64,000 bases of DNA, taken from NCBI GenBank assembly GCA_905214735.1, contig CAJMNI010000001.1, positions 66,628 through 130,627 on the forward strand. The letters run 5' to 3'. Numbering within the stretch: position 1 is the first letter of the stretch; every line of letters starts with the position of its first letter. The notes under the pieces are model-generated. The model was not told the DNA's origin. It worked only from the letters and a program-made list of their open reading frames with translations, and made no database searches. Shown piece after piece: positions 53,908-61,637 of this stretch. This DNA comes from an uncultured bacterium. GTDB lineage: Bacteria; Bacteroidota; Bacteroidia; Bacteroidales; Muribaculaceae. The position numbers and the translations under genes were made by a program.

Positions 53908-54108
53908 TTCAAACGGGGCAACGGATGTTGCTCCGCCGAAGGCAGAGAAAGTAGTAAATCGCATATATCGTTTCATTGACAATTTATTGTTGCATTAGTA
54001 AAGTTATGGATTAATAGTTAAAATTAGAATTAGGACCCACGGTTATGTCGCGAATTGATTCGAGGCTGGCCGGAAAACATAAGCGCCGTGAGGCGCTTAT
54101 GTTTTTTA
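53908..54108 (+). ncRNA. Candidate small RNA of about 200 bases
   Basis: The unit runs from a consensus promoter to an intrinsic terminator (54076-54087 with 54092-54103, loop GTGA, then six T). Near the 5' end CGGGGCAAC/GTTGCTCCG forms a stable hairpin. No known RNA family (6S, tmRNA, SRP, RNase P) is recognised by eye. A short frame from ATG 54045 runs into the terminator and is unlikely to be a gene. Confidence 0.6.
54076..54107 (+). terminator. Intrinsic terminator of the candidate small RNA
   Basis: AACATAAGCGCC and GGCGCTTATGTT form a 12-bp stem with a GTGA loop, followed by TTTT. Confidence 0.85.
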
Positions 54109-54169
54109 TATACCTTCCCCGGCAACCGGCGGCTTCATCCCTACCACCCGCTCCGGCCCGACAAAAGCA

Positions 54170-54207
54170 AAGGCCGTCTCAGGATTCAATTCACCTGAAA
54201 CGGCCTT
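54170..54207 (-). terminator. Intrinsic terminator after prfC
   Basis: 54170-54183 and 54194-54207 form a 14-bp stem with one non-Watson-Crick pair (AAGGCCGT.TCAGG); the minus strand continues TGCTTTTG. Confidence 0.65.
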
Positions 54208-54255
54208 AAATTTCTTATTTAAGTTTAACTTCCTAATCTACCGTATTTCAGCAGC

Positions 54256-55839
54256 TTAGAACTCGCTCGAAAAATGGAACTTGATCTTCGGGAAGTCACT
54301 CTGCGCCATCTGGAGCACATAGTTGCTGTCGGCCATGAAGACGTCGCGTCCCTCTTTGTCGACCGCCATGAACTGATGCTTGCGCTTCTTGAAGGCTGCC
54401 ATCGCCTCTTCGTCGTCGCTCTCCACCCAGCAGGCCTTGTATAGGCTGATCGGCTCCCAGCGGCACTGCGCCCCGTATTCATGAAGCAGACGATACTGTA
54501 TCACCTCAAACTGCAGCTGTCCCACCGTTCCGATGATCTTGCGACCGTTGAACTGATTGGTAAACATCTGGGCCACACCTTCGTCCATCAGCTGGTTGAT
54601 TCCCTTGTCGAGCTGCTTCGACTTCATCGGGTCGGCGTTCTCGATATATTTGAACATCTCGGGAGAGAACGAGGGCAATCCTTTGAAATGGAGCAGTTCG
54701 CCGCCGGTGAGCGTGTCGCCGATCTTGAAGTTGCCGGTGTCGGGAATGCCGACGATGTCACCGGGATAAGCCTCGTCGACGATATTCTTCTTCTGGGCCA
54801 TGAAGGCGGTCGGGGCGGCGAAGCGCATCTGCTTGTCCTGACGCACGTGGCGGTAATAGACGTTGCGTTCGAATTTTCCGGAGCATACCTTCACGAAGGC
54901 GATGCAGCTGCGGTGGTTGGGGTCCATGTTGGCGTGGATCTTGAAGACGAAGCCGGTGAACTGTTCTTCCTCGGGCTTCACCTCGCGTTCCTGGGCCATG
55001 ATCGGACGCGGGGCGGGAGCTATCTTCACGAAGGTGTCGAGGAGCTCCTTGACGCCGAATGTGTTGAGCGCCGAACCGAAGAACACCGGCGCCATCTCGC
55101 CGCGCAGGTAAGCGTCGGTGTCGAATTCTGGATAGACGCCTTCGATCAGTTCGAGGTCTTCGCGGAGCTTCGAGGCGTTGTCGGCGCCGACAAGCTCGTC
55201 GACGAGCGGCGAGTTGACATCGTCGATCTCCACGCGCTCGCTCACCGTCTGCTTCGACGGAGTGAAAAGGTCGAGCCCCTGCTCATAGATGTTGTAGACA
55301 CCTTTGAAACGCTCTCCCATGTTGATCGGCCATGTGAGCGGACGCACTCCGATCTTGAGCTCTTTCTCGAGCTCGTCGAGGATATCGAAGGGATCGCGCC
55401 CCTCGCGGTCCATCTTGTTGACAAAGATGATCACCGGGGTGCGTCTCATTCGGCAGACTTCCATAAGCCTGCGGGTCTGCGTCTCGACACCCTTCGCGGC
55501 GTCGACCACGATGATGACCGAGTCGACAGCGGTCAGCGTGCGGAATGTATCCTCGGCGAAATCCTGGTGGCCCGGGGTGTCGAGGATGTTGATCTTGTAG
55601 TCGCCGTAGTTGAAGCCCATCACGGAGGTGGCAACCGAGATGCCGCGCTGCTTCTCGATCTCCATCCAGTCGGAAGTGGCGGTTTTCTTGATCTTGTTGC
55701 TCTTCACCGCGCCGGCCACATGGATGGCGCCTCCGAAGAGGAGCAGCTTCTCGGTCAGGGTGGTCTTTCCGGCGTCAGGATGGGAGATGATCGCAAACGT
55801 GCGGCGGCGGGCTATCTCTTTGTTCAGTTCGTCGCTCAT
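54256..55839 (-). CDS. prfC: Peptide chain release factor 3
   Basis: RF3 is a GTPase that recycles RF1/RF2 from the ribosome after termination. The 527-residue length is standard. The P-loop SHPDAGKTTLTEK is at residues 19-31, followed by ISVATSVM (switch I), DTPGHQDF (G3) and VNKMDREGRDP (G4). RF3 is told from EF-G by its length and the C-terminal LQFEVIQYRL. Its start overlaps the rfbD stop by four bases. Confidence 0.95.
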   Translation of the reverse strand: MSDELNKEIARRRTFAIISHPDAGKTTLTEKLLLFGGAIHVAGAVKSNKIKKTATSDWMEIEKQRGISVATSVMGFNYGDYKINILDTPGHQDFAEDTFRTLTAVDSVIIVVDAAKGVETQTRRLMEVCRMRRTPVIIFVNKMDREGRDPFDILDELEKELKIGVRPLTWPINMGERFKGVYNIYEQGLDLFTPSKQTVSERVEIDDVNSPLVDELVGADNASKLREDLELIEGVYPEFDTDAYLRGEMAPVFFGSALNTFGVKELLDTFVKIAPAPRPIMAQEREVKPEEEQFTGFVFKIHANMDPNHRSCIAFVKVCSGKFERNVYYRHVRQDKQMRFAAPTAFMAQKKNIVDEAYPGDIVGIPDTGNFKIGDTLTGGELLHFKGLPSFSPEMFKYIENADPMKSKQLDKGINQLMDEGVAQMFTNQFNGRKIIGTVGQLQFEVIQYRLLHEYGAQCRWEPISLYKACWVESDDEEAMAAFKKRKHQFMAVDKEGRDVFMADSNYVLQMAQSDFPKIKFHFSSEF

Positions 55840-56705
55840 GCCTCCTTGTTCTCAGTTTCGAGAATTGCGATGCATTTCTTCAGCGAATCGAGCCAGTAAG
55901 GGATCTCGATGCCGAATTTGCTCTTTATTTTCTGCTTGCTCAATACGCTATAGAGCGGACGCTTGGCGGGAGTGGGATATTCCGATGTCGGCACCGGATT
56001 TACCTTCATCTTCTTGCCTGCCTCGCGGAAGATGGCCACGGAGAAGTCATACCAGGAGGCGACGCCCTCGTCGGTGAAGTGGTAGATGCCGGGGAGCCAG
56101 CTGTCATGCTTCACGATCTGATAGATGGCTTCGGCCAGGTCGCCGGCATAGGTCGGAGTGCCGATCTGGTCGCAGACCACGCGCAGTTCGTCGTGGTCTT
56201 CGGCAAGCCTGAGCATCGTCTTCACGAAGTTCTTGCCATATTCGGAATAGAGCCAGGCGGTGCGGATGATCATCGCGTCCTGGCAGAAGGATTTGAGCAG
56301 ACCCTCCCCTTCGAGCTTGGTGCGCCCGTAGATTCCCTGGGGATAAGGCTCGTCGTTCTCGGCGTATGGGCGGTAGCCCTGGCCCGAGAAAACATAGTCG
56401 GTGGAGATGTGGATCACCTTTGTGCCGTTGGCGGCTGCGGCTTCTCCGAGATTCCCCACGGCCTGGGTGTTGAGCTTCGAGGCGAGGATTTCGTCGGTCT
56501 CGGCTTTGTCGACTGCCGTATAGGCGGCGCAGTTGACCACGATATCAAACTTGTTGTCGCTCAGAAAACGGTCCACGCTCTTGCGGTCGGTGATGTCGAG
56601 CGTGTCGTAATCGGTGTAGGTCACGTCGAGCGACGGATCCTTCTCGAAAATTTTGCGCAGCGAATTGCCAAGCTGGCCATAGCTGCCGGTCACTAATATC
56701 TTCAT
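55836..56705 (-). CDS. rfbD: dTDP-4-dehydrorhamnose reductase
   Basis: RfbD carries out the last step of dTDP-L-rhamnose synthesis. The 289-residue protein from ATG 56705 begins MKILVTGSYGQLG with the Rossmann glycine motif, then STDYVFSG and the catalytic YGRTK (about residue 128). The C-terminal RPLYSVLSKQKI is family-typical. The in-frame start at 56765 would add a non-homologous basic tail. The other rfb genes are not in the window. The order DUF4924-rfbD-prfC recurs in Bacteroidales. Confidence 0.93.
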   Translation of the reverse strand: MKILVTGSYGQLGNSLRKIFEKDPSLDVTYTDYDTLDITDRKSVDRFLSDNKFDIVVNCAAYTAVDKAETDEILASKLNTQAVGNLGEAAAANGTKVIHISTDYVFSGQGYRPYAENDEPYPQGIYGRTKLEGEGLLKSFCQDAMIIRTAWLYSEYGKNFVKTMLRLAEDHDELRVVCDQIGTPTYAGDLAEAIYQIVKHDSWLPGIYHFTDEGVASWYDFSVAIFREAGKKMKVNPVPTSEYPTPAKRPLYSVLSKQKIKSKFGIEIPYWLDSLKKCIAILETENKEA

Positions 56706-56793
56706 ATATTGTGTTGTGTTTTTATCGTTTGCAAGTCGCCTCTTCCGGGAAAGCCGGGCGGGCATTATGCCGGGCGGGAAGGCGACAGCCGGA

Positions 56794-57345
56794 TCATTCG
56801 GAAAATTCCAGCTCGTTGTTGTAATCTTTTTTATAATAAGCCGCGAGCGTGGCGAGGAATTTGGTCACCCTCTTCAGGGCTTCTGACGTGTCGGCGGAGA
56901 TCTCCTTCTGCTGAAGGCGCAGCATCAGGATGCCGTAAAGGAAATTGAAGCAGGTCTCTATCTCGTCGACCGCCTTGTCGCCGCTCTTGGCCCTCAGCTC
57001 CACGATGATCGGGAGAACGTCGTAGAAAGCCGCGGAATATTTCGAATAGCGGGGATCTTTCAGCAGACGGCGGTGAAGATCCTCGAGATCCGACAGGGTG
57101 TTGCGGTTGAGCTGCAGATGGCCGCTCTTCTCCACCCCCTCCATGCGCATCATGTCGATCAGGCTCTCATACCATTCGCGCATTTCCTTGCGCTGCTGAT
57201 CGCTCAGGCCGGCATAGCGGTCGATTATATTCTCCTGAATTTTGTCGATGTCAAGTCCGTTGGCGCGGATCAAGTCTTCTATCTGCCACATATAGAGCAG
57301 ATATTCCGCGATGTTCTCGCGTTTTTTTGCTGATGCAGTTATCAT
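56794..57345 (-). CDS. DUF4924 family protein
   Basis: This cytoplasmic, mainly alpha-helical protein of 183 residues from ATG 57345 has N-terminal KKRENIAEYLLYMWQIEDL by position and a middle block NTLSDLEDLHRRLL. It fits DUF4924, a family of unknown function usually found upstream of rfbD in Bacteroidales, as here. A TTG two codons upstream is less likely as the start. Confidence 0.8.
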   Translation of the reverse strand: MITASAKKRENIAEYLLYMWQIEDLIRANGLDIDKIQENIIDRYAGLSDQQRKEMREWYESLIDMMRMEGVEKSGHLQLNRNTLSDLEDLHRRLLKDPRYSKYSAAFYDVLPIIVELRAKSGDKAVDEIETCFNFLYGILMLRLQQKEISADTSEALKRVTKFLATLAAYYKKDYNNELEFSE

Positions 57346-57375
57346 GAACAAGGTCTATTTCCCGATTGGCAAATG

Positions 57376-57407
57376 CAAAATTACTAAAAAACTGCCTTCT
57401 TGCCAAT
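57376..57407 (-). promoter_or_regulatory. Promoter for DUF4924-rfbD-prfC
   Basis: The minus strand reads TAATTTTG (57376-57383) with ATTG (57404-57407) 20 bases upstream. The leader to the start codon is about 25 bases. Confidence 0.65.
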
Positions 57408-57493
57408 CAATTCCACTCTTTTTTACTATTTTTACTTTTAAACGTTTTAACATCAGGGAAAGGTTTCACCAGCCGCATTAAGAACATATCGTT

Positions 57494-58336
57494 ATGGCAA
57501 AAATCACATATATCCGGCATTCATGCTTTCTTCTGGAACTTCCGGAAGCGAATTTCATTTTCGACTATTGGCGCGATCCTCCCGCCTCGGGCTCTAAGTC
57601 GCGGGGAGAGATTCCGGAATTCATCAGACGTCTGCCGGAGGAAAAACCGCTTTATCTGCTTGTGAGCCACGGCCACAAGGATCATTACAATCCGGAAATA
57701 TTCGGTTGGGCGGCGCATTTCGCCGACGCGCGCTTCATAGTGAGCAACGATGTCTGGAAGCGCTGCCGCCACATCGCGAGCCCGACTTCGGTCTATCACG
57801 GGCCTCGCGTCGATCCGGAGCGTCTGGTTCGCCTGCTTCCCGGCGAGAGATTCTCGCAAGGGGATGTAAGCATAAGCGCCTTTCCCTCCACCGATATCGG
57901 CAACAGCTATATGGTCATCGCCGGAGGAAAACGCATTTTCCACGCCGGCGACCTCAACGCCTGGATATGGCTCGAGGAGAGCAGCGAGCAGGAGATCCGC
58001 AAGGCTATGGGGGATTACCGCGCCTGCCTGCGCAGCGTGGCCGAAAGTTTCGCCGGCGACTCCGGTGAGGTGCCACCGCCTGAAAAACGTCACATTGATT
58101 TTGCTTTCTTTCCGGTCGATTCGCGCCTCGGGAAGGATTATTTCACCGGCGCCCGGATTTTCGTCAGGGAGTTCAATGTGGCCCATTTCTTCCCGATGCA
58201 TTTCGGACTGGGAGACGAGGCCGAACAGCGGCAGCGCTGCGATGACGCACTGAAGTTCTCCCTCTATGCCAATCCCGACCGGGGAGAATACATTCCCCTC
58301 GCCTCCCCGTTCGCCACCTTCCTCGACAATGACTGA
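57494..58336 (+). CDS. MBL-fold metallo-hydrolase
   Basis: This cytoplasmic metallo-beta-lactamase-fold hydrolase of 280 residues has the metal-binding motif SHGHKDH (H59, H61, D63, H64) and further ligands in IFHAGDLN and HFFPMHFG. The short N-terminus (ITYIRHSCFLLEL) is like UlaG/YjjG-type L-ascorbate-6-phosphate lactonase relatives; substrate unknown. Its stop codon lies inside an 18-bp tandem repeat. corA is convergent to it. Confidence 0.85.
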   Translation: MAKITYIRHSCFLLELPEANFIFDYWRDPPASGSKSRGEIPEFIRRLPEEKPLYLLVSHGHKDHYNPEIFGWAAHFADARFIVSNDVWKRCRHIASPTSVYHGPRVDPERLVRLLPGERFSQGDVSISAFPSTDIGNSYMVIAGGKRIFHAGDLNAWIWLEESSEQEIRKAMGDYRACLRSVAESFAGDSGEVPPPEKRHIDFAFFPVDSRLGKDYFTGARIFVREFNVAHFFPMHFGLGDEAEQRQRCDDALKFSLYANPDRGEYIPLASPFATFLDND

Positions 58337-58376
58337 GGCCGCGACAATGACTGAGGCCTCGACAACGACTGAGGCC
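58323..58376 (+). repeat. Three tandem copies of an 18-bp repeat across a stop codon
   Basis: Units at 58323-58340, 58341-58358 and 58359-58376 share CGACAA.GACTGAGGCC. The first contains the stop codon of the MBL-fold gene. Confidence 0.85.
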
Positions 58377-58387
58377 GCGTAAAGAAA

Positions 58388-59308
58388 TCAGAGCCAGCGG
58401 AAACGGCGCAGAAGCCAATAGACTATCCCCGACAGGCAGAGCGACGCGCAGACTATCGCCGGGAGCACCCACGCATGGTTGCCGTAGCTGATCTCGACGT
58501 TCATGCCGTAGAAGCTCGCCACCAGAGTCGGTATCATCAGCACGATCGAGATGCCGGTCATCTTTTTCATTATGTCGTTGACGTTGTTGCTGATGATCGA
58601 CTCGAAGGAATCGAGCATTCCGGCAAGGATCTGGGTGTAGATCTTCACTGTGTTCGACGCCTGGCTAAGCTCGATTTCGACATCCTCGAGCAGGTCGGCG
58701 TCGTAGCTCTGGTTGTAGATGTGTCTCACCCGGCCGAGAAGCACCTCGTTTCCCTGGATCGACGTGTTGAAGTAGACAAGAGTGTTTTGCTGCATCATCA
58801 GGCGCAGCAGGTCTTCGTTGCGCACGCTTCTCTCCAGCTGGGTTTCTGAAGCCGCGATCGTGCGGTTGATCTCTTTCAGATAGGTCAGGAACCAATAGGT
58901 GGAGCTGTAGATGAGCCTCAGGATGAAGTCGGCTTCGGAGGTGATGGCGATTCCCTTGCGGCGGGTGTGGTTGATGAAGTCGGGGATCAGTTCGGTGTAA
59001 TGATAGCAGATGGTCACCACGATCTCGTTGTTGGTGACGATTCCGATCGGCACGGTGATAAAAGGGGTTCTCCCCTCCTTGCTTCTGACCGGAACCCGCA
59101 GGATGATGAGTTTCCAGGCGCCGTTCCGTTCGGCGCGGGGCCGCTCGTCGATATCCGCCACGCTGTCGAGAAACTCGGCGGGCATCCCGAAGTCGTCGAG
59201 GAGCATCCTGACATCGTCGGCGTCGGGGCACTCCACATTGACCCAGCAATGCGGCTGCCATTCGCTGTGTTCCACAAACCCGTTCTCGTTCCTGAGAAAT
59301 TTTATCAT
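58388..59308 (-). CDS. corA: CorA-family magnesium transporter
   Basis: CorA is an inner-membrane pentameric channel for Mg2+ (and Co2+). The 306-residue protein from ATG 59308 has a large cytoplasmic N-terminal domain and two C-terminal membrane segments; the signature GMN lies in SFYGMNVEISYG (about residue 268) at the end of the first segment. The start at 59308 is preferred over an upstream in-frame start that reads through an inverted repeat. Confidence 0.9.
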   Translation of the reverse strand: MIKFLRNENGFVEHSEWQPHCWVNVECPDADDVRMLLDDFGMPAEFLDSVADIDERPRAERNGAWKLIILRVPVRSKEGRTPFITVPIGIVTNNEIVVTICYHYTELIPDFINHTRRKGIAITSEADFILRLIYSSTYWFLTYLKEINRTIAASETQLERSVRNEDLLRLMMQQNTLVYFNTSIQGNEVLLGRVRHIYNQSYDADLLEDVEIELSQASNTVKIYTQILAGMLDSFESIISNNVNDIMKKMTGISIVLMIPTLVASFYGMNVEISYGNHAWVLPAIVCASLCLSGIVYWLLRRFRWL

Positions 59309-59317
59309 AGTCAGTAG

Positions 59318-59354
59318 CTTGGCTTTTGCCGACCGACGGTCGGCAAAAGCCAAG
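59318..59354. repeat. Perfect 17-bp inverted repeat between nitroreductase and corA
   Basis: 59318-59334 and 59338-59354 are perfect reverse complements separated by three bases (CTTGGCTTTTGCCGACC arms). It lies ten bases before the corA start. No T-run follows in the corA direction. Confidence 0.85.
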
Positions 59355-59380
59355 TATTATTTCGATTCCCCTTTATGCTG

Positions 59381-60133
59381 TTATTTCTTGATATCGTAGC
59401 CCTGGGCGCGGAGATAGTCGAGGATCCGGTAAGACATGGCGTGGCGGTAATAGTCGAGGATATGGGCCACCCAGTCGTTTTCGGTGGTGCCTCCGGCGCG
59501 CGTGCGGTTGTAATGCTTCACAACTTCGTCATATTCTTCGAGTTCGGCGGTCATTGCCTCGCTGTCCTGGCGGTAGCAGTTGTGGTGGAACACGAGCGAA
59601 TCCCCCTGCTTCGGCTTGAGGTCGGGTTGCTCGCGGGGAACGCCGAGGGCGAGACCGCACACCACAAACACCCCTTTAGGGAGCTTGAGCAGTTCGGCCA
59701 CGGCGGCCGGGTCGACGGTGCGCAGATAGCCGATGCAGTTGGAGCCGAGGCCTGCTGCCTGGGCGGCCACAACAGCGCTCATCATCGCCAGGGAGGCGTC
59801 GATGATGCCGATCGTCACGCCGTCCATCGTGTCGGTAAACTCCGGCATGTCGAGTCCTTTCTTGTCGGCAAGAAGACGGATCTTATTATAATCCGAAAGG
59901 AAGATCAGAAGCCTGTTGCAGGTCTTTATCTGTTTCTGTCCGGTGAGCTCATAGAGCTTCAGTTTCAGCTCCTGGTCATCGATGTCGATCACAGAAAATT
60001 GCTGGCCGTTATAGCTTGTCGGAGTGTTTTCCACAGCTTTGTAGATGAATTCCATCGTTTCGGCGGGAATCGCCTCGCGCTCGTAGCGGCGCACGCTCGT
60101 GCGCTCCAGAAGCGCCGTCTTTACGTCTTTCAT
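59381..60133 (-). CDS. NAD(P)H-dependent nitroreductase family flavoprotein
   Basis: This cytoplasmic FMN oxidoreductase of 250 residues from ATG 60133 begins ERTSVRRYE, the FMN-phosphate motif, followed by TPTSYNGQQFSVI. AAGLGSNCIGYLR and the C-terminal WVAHILDYYRH are typical of NfsA/Frp-like proteins. It reduces nitro, quinone or related substrates; the natural substrate is unknown. A 12-copy heptamer repeat covers its presumed upstream promoter region. Confidence 0.87.
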   Translation of the reverse strand: MKDVKTALLERTSVRRYEREAIPAETMEFIYKAVENTPTSYNGQQFSVIDIDDQELKLKLYELTGQKQIKTCNRLLIFLSDYNKIRLLADKKGLDMPEFTDTMDGVTIGIIDASLAMMSAVVAAQAAGLGSNCIGYLRTVDPAAVAELLKLPKGVFVVCGLALGVPREQPDLKPKQGDSLVFHHNCYRQDSEAMTAELEEYDEVVKHYNRTRAGGTTENDWVAHILDYYRHAMSYRILDYLRAQGYDIKK

Positions 60134-60193
60134 GTCTATATTTTGTTTTTGTGACACAAGGTCATAATTTCTATCGCAAAAATCAAAAGAGCC

Positions 60194-60277
60194 CCTAAAC
60201 CTTAAACTTTAAACTTTAAACTTTAAACTCTAAACTCTAAACTTTAAACTCTAAACTTTAAACTCTAAACTCTAAAC
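60194..60277. repeat. Twelve tandem copies of a 7-bp repeat
   Basis: Twelve exact 7-base units with consensus T(T/C)TAAAC run without interruption (first two units are CCTAAAC and CTTAAAC). The array lies between the nitroreductase gene and the end of a minus-strand transcription unit. Confidence 0.95.
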
Positions 60278-60279
60278 TA

Positions 60280-60459
60280 AAAGAAAAAGCCGGCGGGCGG
60301 ATCGCTCACCGGCTCTATAAGGTCCACATCAAAGGAATGTGACGAAACTCCGAACGACAGGATTTGAGGGCCTACCAATTTTTGTAATCCGCCTGCGACC
60401 CTGAGGTCAACGCCTTGCGACGTGGGGCCCGCCATTAACGGGTAAGCTTGTCTCGGCAT
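60280..60459 (-). CDS. Possible 60-residue protein or non-coding RNA in a compact transcription unit
   Basis: The frame from ATG 60459 to the stop next to the heptamer array reads MPRQAYPLMAGPTSQ... and ends DPPAGFFF. The start has an A-rich upstream region (ATATAAAGAA) as usual in the phylum. However, the last codons overlap the terminator hairpin (60288-60314), and several stable stems lie in the RNA (for example CCCG/CGGG and CACAT/ATGTG). It has its own promoter (60534-60565). I cannot decide between a real small protein and a structured RNA with an accidental frame. No family is recognised. Confidence 0.4.
60288..60314 (-). terminator. Intrinsic terminator of the small minus-strand unit
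   Basis: AGCCGG (60288-60293) pairs with CCGGCT (60309-60314); on the minus strand TTTTTCTTTT follows. Confidence 0.75.
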
Positions 60460-60533
60460 TTCTTTATATTTTGATGAGTTTCCCAATTTGCTTTGATGTG
60501 GGATTTTTCAGCTCTCTTGCTTTTTTTACAACG

Positions 60534-60565
60534 CAAATATAGCATCTTCTGTTCAAATATGCAAA
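60534..60565 (-). promoter_or_regulatory. Promoter of the small minus-strand unit
   Basis: The minus strand reads TTTG (60562-60565) and TATATTTG (60534-60541), 20 bases apart. Confidence 0.7.
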
Positions 60566-60604
60566 TCGCCGGCCGCTTTTCCCGTAAATTTCGGGATTAT
60601 TCTG

Positions 60605-60612
60605 TAATTTTG
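60605..60612 (+). promoter_or_regulatory. Promoter -7 element for the HAD phosphatase
   Basis: TAATTTTG ends only nine bases before the ATG at 60621, so the mRNA would be leaderless or nearly so. Confidence 0.6.
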
Positions 60613-60620
60613 CAGCCGAT

Positions 60621-61421
60621 ATGGAAAAGAAGAATATTAAGGCTCTGTTTTTCGACATCGACGGCACACTCGTTCCCTTCGGCGACCACGGCGTCCCGGC
60701 AGAAGTGAAGGAGGCCGTCAGTGAACTCCGACGCCGCGGAGTGAAAGTTTTCATCTCCACAGGCCGCCATCTCGAATGGATCGACAATCTCGGCGACCTC
60801 GAAACCGACGGTTACGTCACCGTCAACGGCGCCATGTGCGTGCTCGCCGACAAAAAGAGCGTGATTTTCTCGCGCCCCATCCCCTCGGCCGACCTCGAAC
60901 GCCTCATAGACTTCGGCAAGACGTCAGACCTTTGCTTTGTGGTGGTTCCCGAGGAGGGTGGAATTTTCATCAACCGCGAGGATCATTATGTCTCCGAGTC
61001 GAGCAAACTGCTCAATCTTCCCCCGATTCCGATAAAACCCCTCTCCTCGGCGCGAGGCAAAAGAATCGTGCAGATGATGGCTTTCGGAAGCCAGGAGGAA
61101 CGCGACGCCGGCGGCCTCTTCACTGAGATCCTCACCGACTGCGAACCGACCAGCTGGAATCCTCTTTTCTGCGACATCATCCCGAAAGGGAGCAACAAGA
61201 GCGTCGGCATGGCAAAGATGCTCGAACATTTCGGCATCGCGCCCGAAGAGTCGATGGCTTTCGGCGACGGCGACAACGACATTGCGATGCTCCGCTTCGC
61301 CGGGATCGGCGTGGCGATGGGGAATTCGGCCGACAGCGTCAAAGAGGCCGCCGACTATGTCACCACCGACGTCCGCGACCACGGCGTGCTCAACGCCTTC
61401 CGCCGGTTCGGCCTGCTATGA
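60621..61421 (+). CDS. Cof-type HAD-IIB phosphatase
   Basis: This cytoplasmic phosphatase of 266 residues acts on sugar phosphates or related small molecules. Motif I is FDIDGT (nucleophile D12, acid/base D14), motif II is ISTGR, and motif IV is GDGDND (about 215-220). The cap between them is type IIB. It starts at ATG 60621, directly after a -7 element. Its stop codon lies inside an 18-bp tandem duplication. Confidence 0.92.
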   Translation: MEKKNIKALFFDIDGTLVPFGDHGVPAEVKEAVSELRRRGVKVFISTGRHLEWIDNLGDLETDGYVTVNGAMCVLADKKSVIFSRPIPSADLERLIDFGKTSDLCFVVVPEEGGIFINREDHYVSESSKLLNLPPIPIKPLSSARGKRIVQMMAFGSQEERDAGGLFTEILTDCEPTSWNPLFCDIIPKGSNKSVGMAKMLEHFGIAPEESMAFGDGDNDIAMLRFAGIGVAMGNSADSVKEAADYVTTDVRDHGVLNAFRRFGLL

Positions 61422-61446
61422 ACAAACAGCCTGCTATAAACAAACA
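61411..61446 (+). repeat. Two tandem copies of an 18-bp repeat across a stop codon
   Basis: 61411-61428 and 61429-61446 (GCCTGCTAT.AACAAACA) differ at one base. The first contains the HAD stop codon. Confidence 0.85.
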
Positions 61447-61448
61447 AA

Positions 61449-61480
61449 CGGAGCCAAGGCCTCGACCCGAGCTCCGTTTT
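61449..61480 (+). terminator. Intrinsic terminator after the HAD gene
   Basis: CGGAGC (61449-61454) pairs with GCTCCG (61471-61476), with inner GGCCTCGACC, followed by TTTT. Confidence 0.65.
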
Positions 61481-61566
61481 GTCGCGATAGCATTGTTTTA
61501 TTATTTAAAGGCAATGTCTGCGACAATCACCTACTTCTAAGACAAACCATCGTCGAAAAAGTTTAA

Positions 61567-61606
61567 GGATGCCTCAAAAAAAAAATTTATTTTTTTCAAG
61601 GCATCC
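61567..61606 (-). terminator. Probable terminator after the Cys-rich gene
   Basis: GGATGCCT (61567-61574) pairs with AGGCATCC (61599-61606); between them A10 and T7 runs can also pair, making one long hairpin. It lies 31 bases after the stop of the minus-strand gene. Confidence 0.55.
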
Positions 61607-61637
61607 CTATCATCATCACTAACAAATACTTTTTTCC

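Noticed and set aside
54045..54212. Short frame starting ATG 54045 inside the candidate small RNA
   Set aside because: It runs straight through a strong terminator hairpin and beyond, with no family match.
54481..55899. Plus-strand frame of 472 codons
   Set aside because: Antisense to prfC, whose GTPase motifs are complete.
60194..60277. Telomere-like or CRISPR repeat
   Set aside because: Units are 7 bases with no spacers, so not CRISPR; the sequence is only superficially like plant telomere repeats and the organism is bacterial.
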